Shown one piece after another: positions 1 to 11,425 of a stretch of 64,000 nt of DNA; the stretch's first letter is position 1, and each line of letters begins with the position of its first letter. The stretch is from positions 1-64,000 of the forward strand of contig PPXM03000011.1 of NCBI GenBank assembly GCA_003707065.3. The letters run 5' to 3'. Below the pieces are notes generated by a model, which ran no database searches, was not told the DNA's origin, and saw only the letters and a list, made by a program, of their open reading frames with translations. The position numbers were made by a program, and so were the translations under genes. The stretch comes from Trigonopsis variabilis (Eukaryota; Ascomycota; Trigonopsidomycetes; Trigonopsidales; Trigonopsidaceae).

Positions 1-976
1 GAAGGACGACGATATTCTTTCATAAAGCGTATATCTCGGCGTGCTAGTCTTCTGGCTAGAAACGTTGTTGGACAGTTTAAGGATAAGGACTCAAACTACG
101 TGGCATTGAAAGACTGCTGGGTTCGCACTGATCGAGCTTCGGAACTGACGCTGCTGGAGATGCTCCAGGATAAGCAGTATCTACCGAAACTACTTGGAAG
201 CTGTCGGACTGGCGAAGATACATATTCGGTGAGGCAGAAAATGTCGGCAACCCCATTTAGGAAAAGTCGAGATCCTTTTGTTCTCTACCGTGAAATGTTT
301 CTGATGCCGTGTTATGTTCCGCTGAAAGAACTACCGAGCCAGATAGTACTGATACATTGTATTTTCGATGCAATACGAGGTTTGTTCTTCTCACCCACTA
401 CTCTAACTGGCAGGACACAAGGAACTTCTGGATGCTGGGATTCTGCATAGGGATGTGAGCGCTTCTAATATAATGTACGATCCCGTACGACAGTGCGGCG
501 TTTTGACGGATCTGGATCATGCGATCATGATCTGCCAATCTCATCAGCTTGATGACCATGTGGTTGGAACGACGTTCTTCATAGGAAGAGATGCGTGGAA
601 TTCAGGATATAATAGTCCGCTCTCCGACATTGAGTCATTCTTTTGGACATTTTATTGGTTTTTCTCGCAGTACGACTTCTGTGCGGCGGAGGGTCGATTG
701 TGCGAAAACCTGCAAGAAGACCTCATTGAGATGCTCCATACACAAAAAGAGGATCAATCATCGGTGCGAGGACTTCTTTTAAAGCTTACTTGCTTATATG
801 ATAAACCTGGTTATCCTCGTAATGACACGCGTCCATGTTGGATGGAATTTGCTCCGATGATGAAAGCGTTCGCTATCTTCTTGGATTCTCCTCCCAAGGA
901 CCACATCTATGAGGCCATTCTTGATATCTTGGAGAGTTCTTTCCCAATTCCACGAGAGCAGGTCGATTGGCCCTGA
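1..976 (+). CDS. FunK1-type protein kinase, 5' end outside the window
   Basis: Exons <1..379 and 414..976 are joined over a 34-nt intron (GT at 380, CTAAC then CAG at 413). The frame is already open at base 1, so the start is missing. After splicing the catalytic loop reads LLDAGILHRDVSASNIM, the form typical of fungal FunK1 kinases. It is followed by a DLD motif (LTDLDHA) where most kinases have DFG, then GTTFFIGRDAW and the family's acidic SDIESFFW segment. The upstream part (VVGQFKDKD, ALKDCW) fits the N-lobe. FunK1 proteins are an expanded, poorly characterised fungal kinase family, and substrates are unknown. Without the intron the frame breaks at the catalytic loop, which supports splicing. 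I infer an intact C-terminal half ending in TGA at 974-976. Activity cannot be judged without the N-terminus. Confidence 0.75.
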
Positions 977-2398
977 GTTGGAATCTTCTCGGCAAGCTGA
1001 CAGAAAATGTTATGATATTAAGTTATTGTATGAACAGGAACGCTAAAACCAACGATTTACGTGAGAACTAAGTGTAATATGGGCAGCGTTAAAGGTGTCC
1101 GCCATTGTCAGAAACTTGCGTAACGCAAAGTTTACGGACAAAGATGCAGTAGATAATATCTTCTGGGGCTCCGGTCGTAGGATTAATATGGTACTTATTT
1201 TAGCTGACGTTAAAATCTAGTCCATATATAATTGCCACAAAGCGCAGCCTACGAGATTCTATATAGCAAGCCATGTATACCGAGCCATGTAAATTGACTA
1301 CGGTGAGGTTGGAAATAATGGTATTACTCTGATCCATTTGAAATAGATTTACCTCTGAGTCTATCTTGTCTCCATGATTTGTGGGCTCCACTAAGTTATC
1401 AAACAGACCTGTTAGTGCGGACGTCGCGACTCTTCAGGAAGAAGTGAAAGGGATTCGTTGAGGCAAATAAGATTTTCTCTGGGTCAAACTTACGGAATAG
1501 ACCGAGGTCAATCAACCTGGAGAGGCGGTTGACCATTGTCGTTGTTTGGTTCGCCATTATTACCGTTACATCTTCTGTCGCACCTCCCAAGTTACACACC
1601 ACTGCGAGTGCGAATGCCATCTCGTCCCATCAAGTCTACGACTGCCAATGCTACCGCGGCTTTAATAAAGACCAAGAAAGGCAGAGATCACATCGTCATA
1701 AAATGTAGTGATCTAGATGAAAGGGGAAACCGATTTCAGAGATGTCTACAGAGAAGCCCGTCCCACCATATCTATATACGCTATGATGTCTAGCTTCTTG
1801 AATCATCAGTCTCCGTCTGTGCTAAGCGGTGTTCGTTGGACTCGTCTCTTTGTCCCTGGCCATGGTCGAAAGCCACGGACATATTTTTCCGCACAGTTGT
1901 AATGGCTCGTTTCTTGCCAAGTGGGCCGCCACTGAGGCATTTTTCAGTGGTGAGCTTACACCCCAGTAGCAAGCTCGATGTTGCAAGATATCTTGATACG
2001 CCCTTCTGCCAACGAGTGAGAACGGTTGTATTGCCAAACTTGCCACTGATATGTTCATACTCCAATGACGAATTATAAGCTAACAATATCTGGTCACACT
2101 TATTGCTTGCCTGTCAGGGTCGCTCGAGAGCGATCTTGGAGTCATGTCATCAGTAACGTCGCTGCCCACACGTTTCGACCAATGTTTGGCGGTTCTATTC
2201 GGTTGGTGTCTAGCCACCGCCGCACTCACCCGTACCCTCGCCGCTCCAGCCTCATTCCGTCCAGTACACACCCGACACAGCCTGACCAGCTCATCTCTTT
2301 TCGACTCGTTGGCCATTCTCTTGTCTTCGACCGGTGGCCTTCTTGCTTCTATCACTGGGATCCATAGATTCACATCGCTTGGTTAACAGACATTTCCA
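977..2398. other. Gap of 1.4 kb without a supported gene
   Basis: Only short, mutually overlapping reading frames (under about 100 codons) occur on both strands. None shows a motif I recognise. No tRNA-like fold, LTR or inverted terminal repeat was evident. The stretch is more A/T-rich than the genes to its right. It could hold a decayed gene, a non-coding RNA, or simply the promoter of the leucine-rich-repeat gene starting at 2399. Confidence 0.5.
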
Positions 2399-5300
2399 AT
2401 GTCAGGCCCAAGTTATCCCGACAGTCCTCCCAATCCCGCGGGTCCCGATTCCCGACCTCAGGGAGTCTCTAACGTGGATCTAAGCTGGATAACCGACGAT
2501 AAGTTCCGGCGGTGTCGCTGTAAGTAAATCTCCGTTTCTTTGTCTCTGCATGGTTCCCCCAATTGTCGCTGGCTGCGTGGGTACGGACGGGCGCTGATCA
2601 GCACCAGATGTGCTTCGTGTTGTGTGAGAATCTTGGTTTTTTTCTTGTCCATTAGATGTTTATGGGCTCTGCAGACTTACTGGGCCGAGTTTTAGAGGCT
2701 GTGGTTTCCAGTTTGGAGGAGAAATATGCTCGAACCACCGACAGAGAGATGCAAGTCAAGACTAACTGAATAGCAAGAGGTCACTCTATTTCGATTGCAC
2801 AGAAGGCTATTGCCAAACAGCCGCCTGCTCTTCGAGTTGATACATCGAGACCAGAGCCTCCGAAATCGGCAGATGACATGATGGGCTCCCTCCACCGGTC
2901 CAAGACTATATCGTCAGACGATGGAAACGCCGCGATGCAACCCCTAGCGCGAACTATCTCGGCACCATCTCCTCGGCGGAGTAAATGGCTGTCAAGCCCT
3001 GTTGAAAAATCCCCTATTGAGAAGCCGGGCGAGAAGGGGTCGTGGTTTTCCCACCTGTCTGCCAAGTTCAAACGCAATCATCAATCAAACTTGCAGCCAG
3101 TCAAAGAGGAAAATAGCGCCAAGCCGAATCAGAAACCTTCAGAGCTCGAGGAGGTGGATGAACATCTCAAAGCAGCTCTGGAATCAAAGCTCCATCTGGG
3201 CATGACAACCACAGACTGTTCTCCAGTCCAAAGTGCAGATTCACCTACGGCAGGGTCTCCTGGCCTAGGCTTTCGTCGAATCTTTGGCAGTCGTTACATT
3301 CAAGAGCCTCCTCCGATGATCCTGAACCGTAACACTCACCGGAAAAAGTGCCCTGTTCCTGAGTTGAAGGATATGGATCTCCGCCATGTCGCATTCAGAA
3401 TCGATTTAATCGATGAAGAGCCTCCTCAGCTTCTGCCATGCCCTGGTGCGCCGTTAAAACATCATCGACCAATGCTTCACGCTCGGCCAATCCGGCGAGA
3501 ACATAACCCGGTCTGTGGAGAGTGTGCGCCCGAGCAGCAGGCTATTGACACGAGCAAGATTATGATCGACACTCCTCAGCATAAATATCAAGGGTGGGGC
3601 ACAGAAAAGCCTCAACAGGCTCCTCAGCAGGCTCCTCAGCAGGCTCCTCAGCAGGCTCCTCAGCAGGCTCCTCAGCAGGCTCCTCAACAGGCTCCTCAAC
3701 AGGCTCCTCAACAGACTCCTCAGCAGATCCCTAGTAAAAGCCCAGGCGCAACAAATGAGAAAAGTGGTCCAAATGGAGATCTGAATATCAAGCCCAATGG
3801 TACTGCAGGCGCTGCAGAAATGAAGCCTGCGACGAAAGAAGGTGCTATAGCTTCCAATAGCCCCAAGATTGACACTTCGAATCCACAGTTGGCAACTCCA
3901 TCGCCCTCTCCCGTTCACCATCATAAAGACCGTACCGACTTGGGAGTTATCTATACTCGATGTTGCCACTTACGTGAGATCATGCCGATCAAGAATATGC
4001 TATGTCAAGTTGCAGGAAGACATGGTTATGTTCCCTGTTTACGTGTGGTGAATCACAAGCCGACCATGGTTGAGATTTTGGCTTTAGCTGACTTTGTCTC
4101 CATTGTTAAGGTTGAAGCCCTGGTATTGGATGAGGTCACACTATCAGATGAAGAAGTCAAGACCTTGTTTGCTGCCCTGGTCTACGCTAATGCTCTTGAG
4201 CGACTCTCTCTTCGATCGTGTGCTTTGGATGTTAAGGGCTGGCGGATGCTATGCTACGTCTTGGCCATGAATCCATCTGTTAAGCGTCTTGATATTTCTT
4301 CTAGGGCAACTGGTGTCGATGTTGACCTGTTTCTAGAGACCCTCGAGGCGCGAGGAGGGATTGAAGAATTGATCATGAATGATTGTCAATTTGTTGATCA
4401 GCACTTTGATGATATTGTCAGCCGAGGATGCTCGATTTCCACTCGTCGCCTGGGCGTTGCGTTTGATAACCTGCAAGCATCTGAGCTGACTACGATAGCA
4501 AAATGGGCTGAAGGCAAATATGCCCAGGGACTTGATCTAGGAGGCAACGATTTAGGGGGATCTTTACACTTTTTGGAACCGGGATTCAAGGATAATCAAT
4601 ACCTTCGGTATCTTTCGTTGGTTTCTACCAACCTAAAGGCAAAAGATGCGCTCCCTTTTATGGATACTCTGATCACAATGAGTAATCTGGTTTTTTTGGA
4701 TCTTAGTAGCAATCCTAGTTTGTTTGAAGACATATCGTTGGCCGACTTGAAATTAGCTCAGCTGAAAGAATTGCGGAGGTTACATTTGCGATCAAACAAC
4801 TTGACGCAGTCGCAGATCCAGGAGGTTGCAGACATTCTGGCCAATCATCCGAAACTGGTCCAGCTTGATCTTCGTGGTAACAAGCTCAATGGTGCTCTCT
4901 TGACCACAATCGTCGAGGCGGTCCGGGTAAGCGGGCATGTTTATGATGTCCAGATTGATCCCGAAGGAAAAGATCCGTATCTGCTACGGCGGCTGACGCA
5001 TTACTGTATGAGTAATTTGGAAGGATTATTACCGGCGAATGACTCTATTAGCGAGACTGAGCTGGCAGCGTATGAGAAGGATAATGGCATGGATATCAGT
5101 GACGATCAAGAGAATCTATTGACCCGGGGACACAATCTGGCGCTGGCCGTCAATATGTGTATTCTTGATTCGCGGTCTCTTGATGAAACCAAGACGCGCC
5201 TAGTCAAGGCTAACCTGGCGCGACGGGCTCGGAACGTTCTCAACGCGGTGCGGGAGCGACTCTACCAGCTGCACAATAGCAGGCTCAGCGGCACATTCAC

Positions 5301-5730
5301 GCGGCAGGATTTTGATAATTGCTTAAGATATGAATTCATAGCGTCTGTTCTCCAAGATGTGCTGCGGCGATATGACGAGAACATGCCAGAAGGAGATGGC
5401 AGTACGACAAGCTCCACCTTTCCTTTATCGGAAGCGCCGTCTGAAGTTCCATCAGAGTCTGCTACCTCGAAAACGGCCAAGGCGCAAATCGACGAAGAGG
5501 CCACTTTCCTCAAACTGTTCAACTACCTGACTCTTCATAAGGATGAGCTGACTGCCGAGGCTGTAGATGTGCCTTCAGATGAAGAAATTCGCATGGTTTT
5601 GAGACGGATGGATGCGGGGGAGTTGCTGGCGGCGTTGCGAGATGGAGGAAATGTTCTTGATATTCTCAAGAAGAACATTGGCTTGTTCATGGACGATAAG
5701 GAGCGGGAGAAGGCAGAGGCGAAGGACTAA
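2399..5730 (+). CDS. Leucine-rich-repeat protein with PQQA repeat
   Basis: The large exon 2774..5730 is solid. Upstream, exons 2399..2519 and 2675..2710 are my best model, giving 1037 residues. Supports are a consensus GTAAGT donor at 2520 and a branch-plus-acceptor ending at 2773; the small middle exon is the weakest part. The N-terminal third is Ser/Pro-rich and basic, likely disordered, with a PQQA tandem at about residues 332-373. From about residue 490 to 750 run ribonuclease-inhibitor-like leucine-rich repeats, for example LERLSLRSCAL, LVFLDLSSN, LRRLHLRSNNL and LVQLDLRGNKL. The C-terminus is acidic and helical. LRR domains of this kind bind proteins, and the partner here is not visible. 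No signal peptide or membrane span is seen, so a cytoplasmic scaffold is likely. I do not recognise a named yeast orthologue. Confidence 0.75.
3609..3734 (+). repeat. In-frame 12-bp minisatellite coding PQQA
   Basis: About ten near-identical 12-bp units (consensus cctcagcaggct, with cag/caa swaps) sit inside the LRR protein gene. They encode eight PQQA units, then PQQT and PQQI. Sequence identity at the DNA level suggests recent slippage, so unit number may vary between strains. Confidence 0.95.
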
Positions 5731-5818
5731 AGTGTATAGCTACGTGTACGGATATTTAAGATACAGACAGACATGAACCGAGATACCTAGAATAATGTAC
5801 AAGTAACAGAAAGCAAAT

Positions 5819-6619
5819 CTATACGAGTCTTGGTTTCCGTTTCACGGCAACTCCAAGGAGAGCGGCTTTTTCATGTTTGCGCCGGACAAGAGGTTTGGTG
5901 GGGATGGCAATCTTGGGAGCAGGCGAGATAGAAGACGTAGTTGGAACATCAGAAATTCGACGGACTTTGAGTCCCTGGGCATCATGGAATGCTGCCTGCG
6001 CGGCTTGCTCGTCTTCCTCATCGTAGGAGACCATTGGAGCCGGCTCCTGAGCATGCACCTTATCCAGGATGGCTGAAGGGTCGAGAGTTGCTCTCTCGTG
6101 TCGCGCATTTCGTATTCTCATGTCATCGAGTGCATCAGCCACAGCCATCTCACGGCGGGTATCAAGGACCTTTGCTTCTACTCTCTCCATCGCACTGAGG
6201 TCTTGCTCTGGAGTTTCGTCCTGCTCACGCAGGAGTTTATCCAGCCGATCATCTACCGATTCCGCCACGTCTTTTTGAGGGTCTCGCCAAGGCTCAAAGT
6301 TTCTCGTGGCTCCTCGCTCGGCAGCATAGTCATTGTTCTTAGGATCCGTCTTGAAGGTGATTTCATTCGAACACCGCGGGCAACGGATGTGGAAGCGCAA
6401 GATCTGGATCCCCAGGTAGTCCTCGCCACTTCGTTCTTTCCTGGCGTTGAATTTCTTGCCTTTGTAAATGTATTCGCCACAGGCAGTGCATCTCATCGAG
6501 TATGGCGTCGACAGACGGATCGTCAAGAGCTTCCCGGTGCCCTTCTTGGACCGCTTGGGGGCCTTGGACGGATCGAAGTCAGGCGGAATGTACTTGTTTA
6601 TAACCTTTCGATCTGCCAT
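5819..6619 (-). CDS. YJU2: Pre-mRNA splicing factor YJU2/CWC16
   Basis: Single exon, 266 residues, starting with the family-typical NKYIPPDFDPSK. It belongs to the CWC16 family (human CCDC94/YJU2), which joins the Prp19-associated spliceosome and promotes branching, the first catalytic step. A zinc-binding pair of CxxC motifs is visible at residues 44-47 (CTAC) and 80-83 (CPRC), separated by the conserved YKGKKFNARKE segment. The coiled, acidic middle and basic C-terminus (VKRKPRLV) match the family's less conserved tail. The N-terminus begins right at the conserved block, so the start is secure. It is convergent with the LRR gene, about 90 bp away. A working branching factor is fitting in a genome with so many tiny introns. 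Confidence 0.93.
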   Translation of the reverse strand: MADRKVINKYIPPDFDPSKAPKRSKKGTGKLLTIRLSTPYSMRCTACGEYIYKGKKFNARKERSGEDYLGIQILRFHIRCPRCSNEITFKTDPKNNDYAAERGATRNFEPWRDPQKDVAESVDDRLDKLLREQDETPEQDLSAMERVEAKVLDTRREMAVADALDDMRIRNARHERATLDPSAILDKVHAQEPAPMVSYDEEDEQAAQAAFHDAQGLKVRRISDVPTTSSISPAPKIAIPTKPLVRRKHEKAALLGVAVKRKPRLV

Positions 6620-7630
6620 TGCTGGGAACGCTGCAGGAGTTCAATCTCGAGTGTAACAAACAAAAGTTGGAGTGATGTATGAGGGTGTTACACCCCGTAA
6701 CGGTGGTCTTTCCTATTTCCGACTCATCTTGACAATATTAGAACTTGCCTTGATTGTCTCATTCCCTTGGGAATTCTATGGATTGTATTGTTTTTTCATC
6801 AAGCTTGTTGTTTCCACCACATGCTCGATGAAGCAAAAGTAATAGCGCATATGTATGACTCCGTGTCGGATAGAGTATCCTGGGTATCCGGCACGAGGAT
6901 CATGTGGCTTCCAATCGGTAAAAATAGTACTCGCTGGAAGAAGCTGACATTTTGTGTCTACAAATGAACCCTTGCTACTATTGTCGTGATAACGGTAGGC
7001 GTTTGCTTTGCTGGTGTACCTGTTGACACAAGAGCAGCGACGGTCGACTATGTCCTGCGCGATCTAATTAGTGGGACAGATCAGGGGCGCCAGGGAACCC
7101 GTTCTAGATTGCGATACGAGGGCCATAACAATCGATACATCTAATTATGCACGATGATTTGGAACCTCTGAGTGTGTGTTAATGTGATTGCTGCATAGTC
7201 ACGATACCTTCACCTTTTCACAAGACTAGCAAGGAAGATGGCGGGGAGTGACCACCTATCAAGTTGCTACCGTTTCCGTTAGCGCTAGAACCACAAACGT
7301 AACCAGACGTCCTTGGGCACATTGCACGCTAGTGAAGTACCAATCACACCAATAATATAGATATTCTTGGAGTTTGCGCTGTGGCATTGTCCAACTCTAC
7401 CAGACTCGAGTCCCAAAAGGGCCATAAAAGGGTTTTATAAATATATGACACGCGGCGTAGAAACTTGCCCTTTCTATAGTTTCGGTGCCAACCTATATCG
7501 CGCTTAGTCTACGCCCTTTTACTTAGCTGTGGAAAAATCTCGTCTCCTCATCACCGTCCACCCATCAGTACTGGCTCACCTGACCAACTAATTGACCAGC
7601 TCGGACGCTTGATGGCAAGGGCCTAACTCT
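6620..7630. other. 1 kb divergent intergenic region
   Basis: This gap lies between the starts of YJU2 (minus) and the RING-H2 gene (plus), so it should hold both promoters. No convincing reading frame is present. A short imperfect hairpin (10-bp arms at 6863-6872 and 6885-6894, one mismatch) is the only structure I noticed. Confidence 0.5.
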
Positions 7631-9754
7631 ATGAAGGTCTTTTCGCTAATTTATCTGGCATGCTGGTCGGTTCTGGTCGCATCGACGACTGTGTCGTCGT
7701 CATCGCCGTCTAGCTCGTCAGCGCTCAGCACTTCATTATGGTCGGTGACTTTTCCTTCTTCATTATCCGAATCTTCAGTTTCGGTCTTGAGTGCATCGGC
7801 CACGCTCTCATCGACGGCTTCCTCTTCTTCGGCAAGCCCTACTTCTGACCCAAATATAGTGGTCGTTGCCAACTCGAGCATTTCCTCCCTGTCTTCTTCA
7901 GAATTCACGCTAAATCTAACCGGTTATGGTGTTGAGCCGTCATTTTCGCTGACTCCGTTGACTGTCAAGGCCTCTCGACTGGTAAGTTTCTATCCCAGCC
8001 CAGACAGCCTCTGTTGGCAGAATGTTGGCGCTTCAGTTTGTCCCAGGTTTGGTGCGATCTCTTGATTTACGATCCAATATGCATCAAGGCCCAAGAACTA
8101 CTGGAGCATAACCTGCTTGGGTGATCATCTCGTCGCTTGTTCTAACCCTCAGTCTACTGGCCCGGCTTGCTCTGGCAATCTGACGGCTTTTTCTTCTACT
8201 TCAAGCTTTGTTAATGGATCGGCCGTGATTCCTTATATCTCTTGTGTCAATTATACAGATGCCAATCTCGCAATAGGTTATCTCGAAAACATGGCTGTTC
8301 CATGTATAGTCCTTTATTCCTTGACATCAGTTGGCTGTGAATTCACTGACTCTGCGTCCTTTTTCTCTTCTACTCTAGGCTCTGTCTACACTATGAGTGA
8401 TGCGAAAGATAGCGCTAATCTACTTTCTCTTTTGTATGAATATTCTTCGCGTTCAATGGCTGGCTTCGTCGCTACTCCTGATACCGTCTATGTTCAGCCT
8501 AGCTCTTCTCCATCATCCACCGTCTCTGCCCCTTCTGCATCAGCCGCCTCGCCTTCCTCTACTCCTTCTACATCACCCTCACCCACAGCCGGAGCTGCTC
8601 CAACGGATCAGTCTGGTGGAACATCTTCAGTATCAAAAGCCACGACTACGGCGATGATCGCACTATACTCTGTGACTGGAATAGTCATGGCTTTCTTTAT
8701 CTTCATAATTATTTCAGGTGCTGTTCGTGCGCATCGACATCCAGAAAGATACGGAAGAACCGAATACATCTATGATCCTCAGGGAGGAGCCTCGACTACA
8801 GTCCGTCGGCATCACGCAAGAGGCATAGCTCAGGCTGTCCTTGACTCAATACCTATAGTTCGGATCGCATATTCTCCTAACAATAACAACAACAACGAGG
8901 AGTCATTACACGACGGTGATGACGCTTTCAAGATGGACGATATGGACATAACCGAAACTCCTGCCCCAATTGAATCAAACTCGTCAACTGTTAGGCCACA
9001 CGCATCTTATGAAAAAGGACCAGGCGAGGGTCGCAGCTCAGTATCGCATGAGCCTGGCACACAGTCCGAGACTGCTGCGATCGACGGGAGAGGTTCCACC
9101 GCGAACCGTAGAACGACGGATGATATTGAGTCGTCCGTTCACCCATCGCCCATCCCCGCGCCTGAACTCAAAAAGAGTACTGATGGGAAGGATCTCATTC
9201 TTGTCTATCCCAACGAGTCGCTCGATTCTTGTCCAATCTGCTTTGAAGATTTCAAACCAGGTGAAGATATCAGAGTTCTGCCTTGTAATCATAAGTTCCA
9301 TGCAGCTTGTGTGGACCCGTGGTTTTTGAACTCTTCATTGCGCTGTCCGTTGTGTAGGGTTGATCTCAGTCTTGCTACTGCGGCCGCTGGTGTGAGAGAA
9401 CCCGATCAGGTCACCGTCGCTCAAGAAGGCCATCAAATGAACATGGAAGATTTCGCCCAAGAAACGTCCACGTTCAATAGAGCTCTGGATCGTATCAACA
9501 GTCTGTTTTTGCCCGCTCCTGAACGTCAAGTTGCTTTACAACAGCTTCGACGAGACCTAGCGGCCAGCCGTCGATCGCGACAGCAGGGTAATGGTAATGA
9601 GAGGGAGGACGAGTCATCACGATGGAGAAGGTTTGTTAATACTCGGCGGGCTGCATTTGCTGCCAGACTTGGCCATCATTGGGGATCAGCAAGAGGAAGA
9701 GCTAGTGCGGAAGGCGAGGAACAAATACCGGAATCACCAGAGGAGGAAACTTAG
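7631..9754 (+). CDS. Membrane-anchored RING-H2 E3 ubiquitin ligase
   Basis: Proposed exons 7631..7981 and 8153..9754 give 650 residues. The intron runs from GTAAGT to a CTAAC-containing acceptor. It is 171 nt, a multiple of three, and removes an in-frame stop at 8063-8065. The protein starts with a signal peptide (about residues 1-19), then a very Ser-rich lumenal part and a Cys-containing segment where related proteins carry a protease-associated domain. One transmembrane helix follows at about 285-307 (IVMAFFIFIIISGAV). A RING-H2 domain sits at about 476-517, with CPIC, LPCNHKFHAAC and CPLC. RING-H2 domains recruit E2 enzymes. The topology suggests an endomembrane or vacuolar quality-control ligase, which is inference. 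A shorter intron ending at 8095 would also keep the frame. Confidence 0.8.
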
Positions 9755-9913
9755 TTTGGCAAGAGGGAAGGATAGGAATTGTTTAATCTGGCGTTTTTTA
9801 ATTTTTTATTTTTTTATATAAAGCAGTCGTTTTAGATTACGTCACAGTCCACGAATGAGATGACTGAGGGGAGCATGCATACGTTCTAATGATACTTTCA
9901 AATAATTTTAAGC

Positions 9914-11230
9914 CTATTCTGGGCATTTTTCTTTTTCTTCAAAGTCATCGAATGAAGCCTGCCACGCTTCAAATAAGGCTCGAGTTTTGGGATTAAGGTC
10001 ATAAGGCTGGCCTGGGAAAATTCCATGGGCTCCCAGGGAGGCCAGTCGGCGACAGTCGTTCATTAGAGATTCAAGATTAGGAATAGTGGTCAATGTAGAT
10101 TGGTCTGAATATTCGGCATCGTAGAACCAGCAGCTAATATCATCAGCCTTGCGGTCGGCATCTTTAAGTGTATAGGATACCGCGCTAATAGTGTAGAGAA
10201 TAGTCAGGACATATTCATCAGGAGAAAGATCGGTGATAGCCGGAGGTGGTTTAGGAGGATGATTTGATCTGAGGGGAAGGGAAAAGGCCTTATCCAAGTC
10301 GCGGAGGAGCTCTCGAGCGAATTTGAACCTGGCAATAACTGAATCAGCAAGCGGGACTATTTCTGGGCAAGATTTGGAACTGGTTCCTAAGTTATCAACA
10401 AAGTCATCGAACGAATCCTGGCTCGATGTATCATCTTCTTCGTCGTCATCATCGTCAGCGTCTTCATCTTCTTCAGCTTCCCTAGTCCACTCCCAAAGTT
10501 CTTGCTCGGCACTAGATATTAAAGAAGACTTGGAATCTAAGAGAAGATGCATTTGAGTACCGTGAAGGTTAAGATAGGCTTGAATGGCAACCCAGGGACG
10601 GTTTTTAGGGGCAAGCGGGTCATCAGGGTTTGATAGGTCGTAGCGAAGGGACTGGGCAATAGGTTCGAGGAAAGATTTAATTGAATCACACACAGAAAAA
10701 ACGTGACTCAAAGGAACTAGCCGATCTTGGGCGGTTGACGATATATAGTTTCCATTTTCGTCAAAATGTTGAGCTAGTTGGGAGACAGATTCACTGAGAC
10801 TTTGGCATCTCGTAAACAATAACTCTCGGACGTGATCGATTGGGTCGTAGCCCTCAGCCAGTCTTGACTTTGTCAGGTTCGCTTTGATCTTGTCAGCAAG
10901 GACATGATGCTCATTATTATCAAAGGGGTCCTTAGAAAGAGCCTCGCACGTCTCTTTAACTCGTGTTAGTAGTTTACACAGATTCTCCCATGTCTTAAGG
11001 ACCGCTTCTTTGGTTGCAGGAGGCCTGAGAGCAATTCCTAACTTAGTCGTCTCGGCGTGAATGAGAACAATGCAGGATGACAGGCGAAGACACCCATCAA
11101 TAAACTGACAGATCCTTGCAGTGCATATATCATCTAAGCTTGCTGGTAGCTTCCCTATTAGTGGGCACTGGGCAATCTCGTTCTTGGACATGACCGCTGG
11201 TAGTGTTACTGCCAGACTACTTAAAGTCAA
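9914..11230 (-). CDS. GCIP/cyclin-D1-binding-protein-like protein
   Basis: Single exon of 438 residues, mostly helical, with a long acidic stretch (about residues 248-270, Asp/Glu-rich). The layout resembles fungal members of the Grap2/cyclin-D-interacting (GCIP, CCNDBP1) family: an N-terminal helical half, an acidic linker, and a C-terminal helical half. This is family resemblance rather than a diagnostic motif, so the name is tentative. Family members are soluble and their fungal role is unclear. An internal Met at codon 14 (MSKNEIAQ) is an alternative start. It is head-to-head with COX16, whose ATG lies 195 bp away, so the two share a short promoter region. Its 3' end is about 160 bp from that of the RING gene. 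Confidence 0.55.
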   Translation of the reverse strand: MTLSSLAVTLPAVMSKNEIAQCPLIGKLPASLDDICTARICQFIDGCLRLSSCIVLIHAETTKLGIALRPPATKEAVLKTWENLCKLLTRVKETCEALSKDPFDNNEHHVLADKIKANLTKSRLAEGYDPIDHVRELLFTRCQSLSESVSQLAQHFDENGNYISSTAQDRLVPLSHVFSVCDSIKSFLEPIAQSLRYDLSNPDDPLAPKNRPWVAIQAYLNLHGTQMHLLLDSKSSLISSAEQELWEWTREAEEDEDADDDDDEEDDTSSQDSFDDFVDNLGTSSKSCPEIVPLADSVIARFKFARELLRDLDKAFSLPLRSNHPPKPPPAITDLSPDEYVLTILYTISAVSYTLKDADRKADDISCWFYDAEYSDQSTLTTIPNLESLMNDCRRLASLGAHGIFPGQPYDLNPKTRALFEAWQASFDDFEEKEKCPE

Positions 11231-11425
11231 GAGAAAGAGAGAACAAGCTCGGGCACGCTGTTACCCCGAAAGATTGACCTGTATTTTTTTCAATTGTTGG
11301 AAGAACGCGCAAATCCCAAGTTTCCACGATATTAGTGCGGTTCTAGATTTTTTGACCGACGTGTATCGTTAGCGTAACATCCCAACTTACACACGAGCGT
11401 CTCTTGGAACGACGCTCCAGTCTTG

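Noticed and set aside
2755-2773. A 19-nt intron near the start of the LRR gene
   Set aside because: It keeps frame with one upstream reading but is too short to splice. A 63-nt intron (2711..2773) fits frame and size better.
3454-3969. Minus-strand frame with LLRSLLRS repeats
   Set aside because: It is the complement of the PQQA minisatellite in the LRR gene. The repeat creates a stop-free antisense frame.
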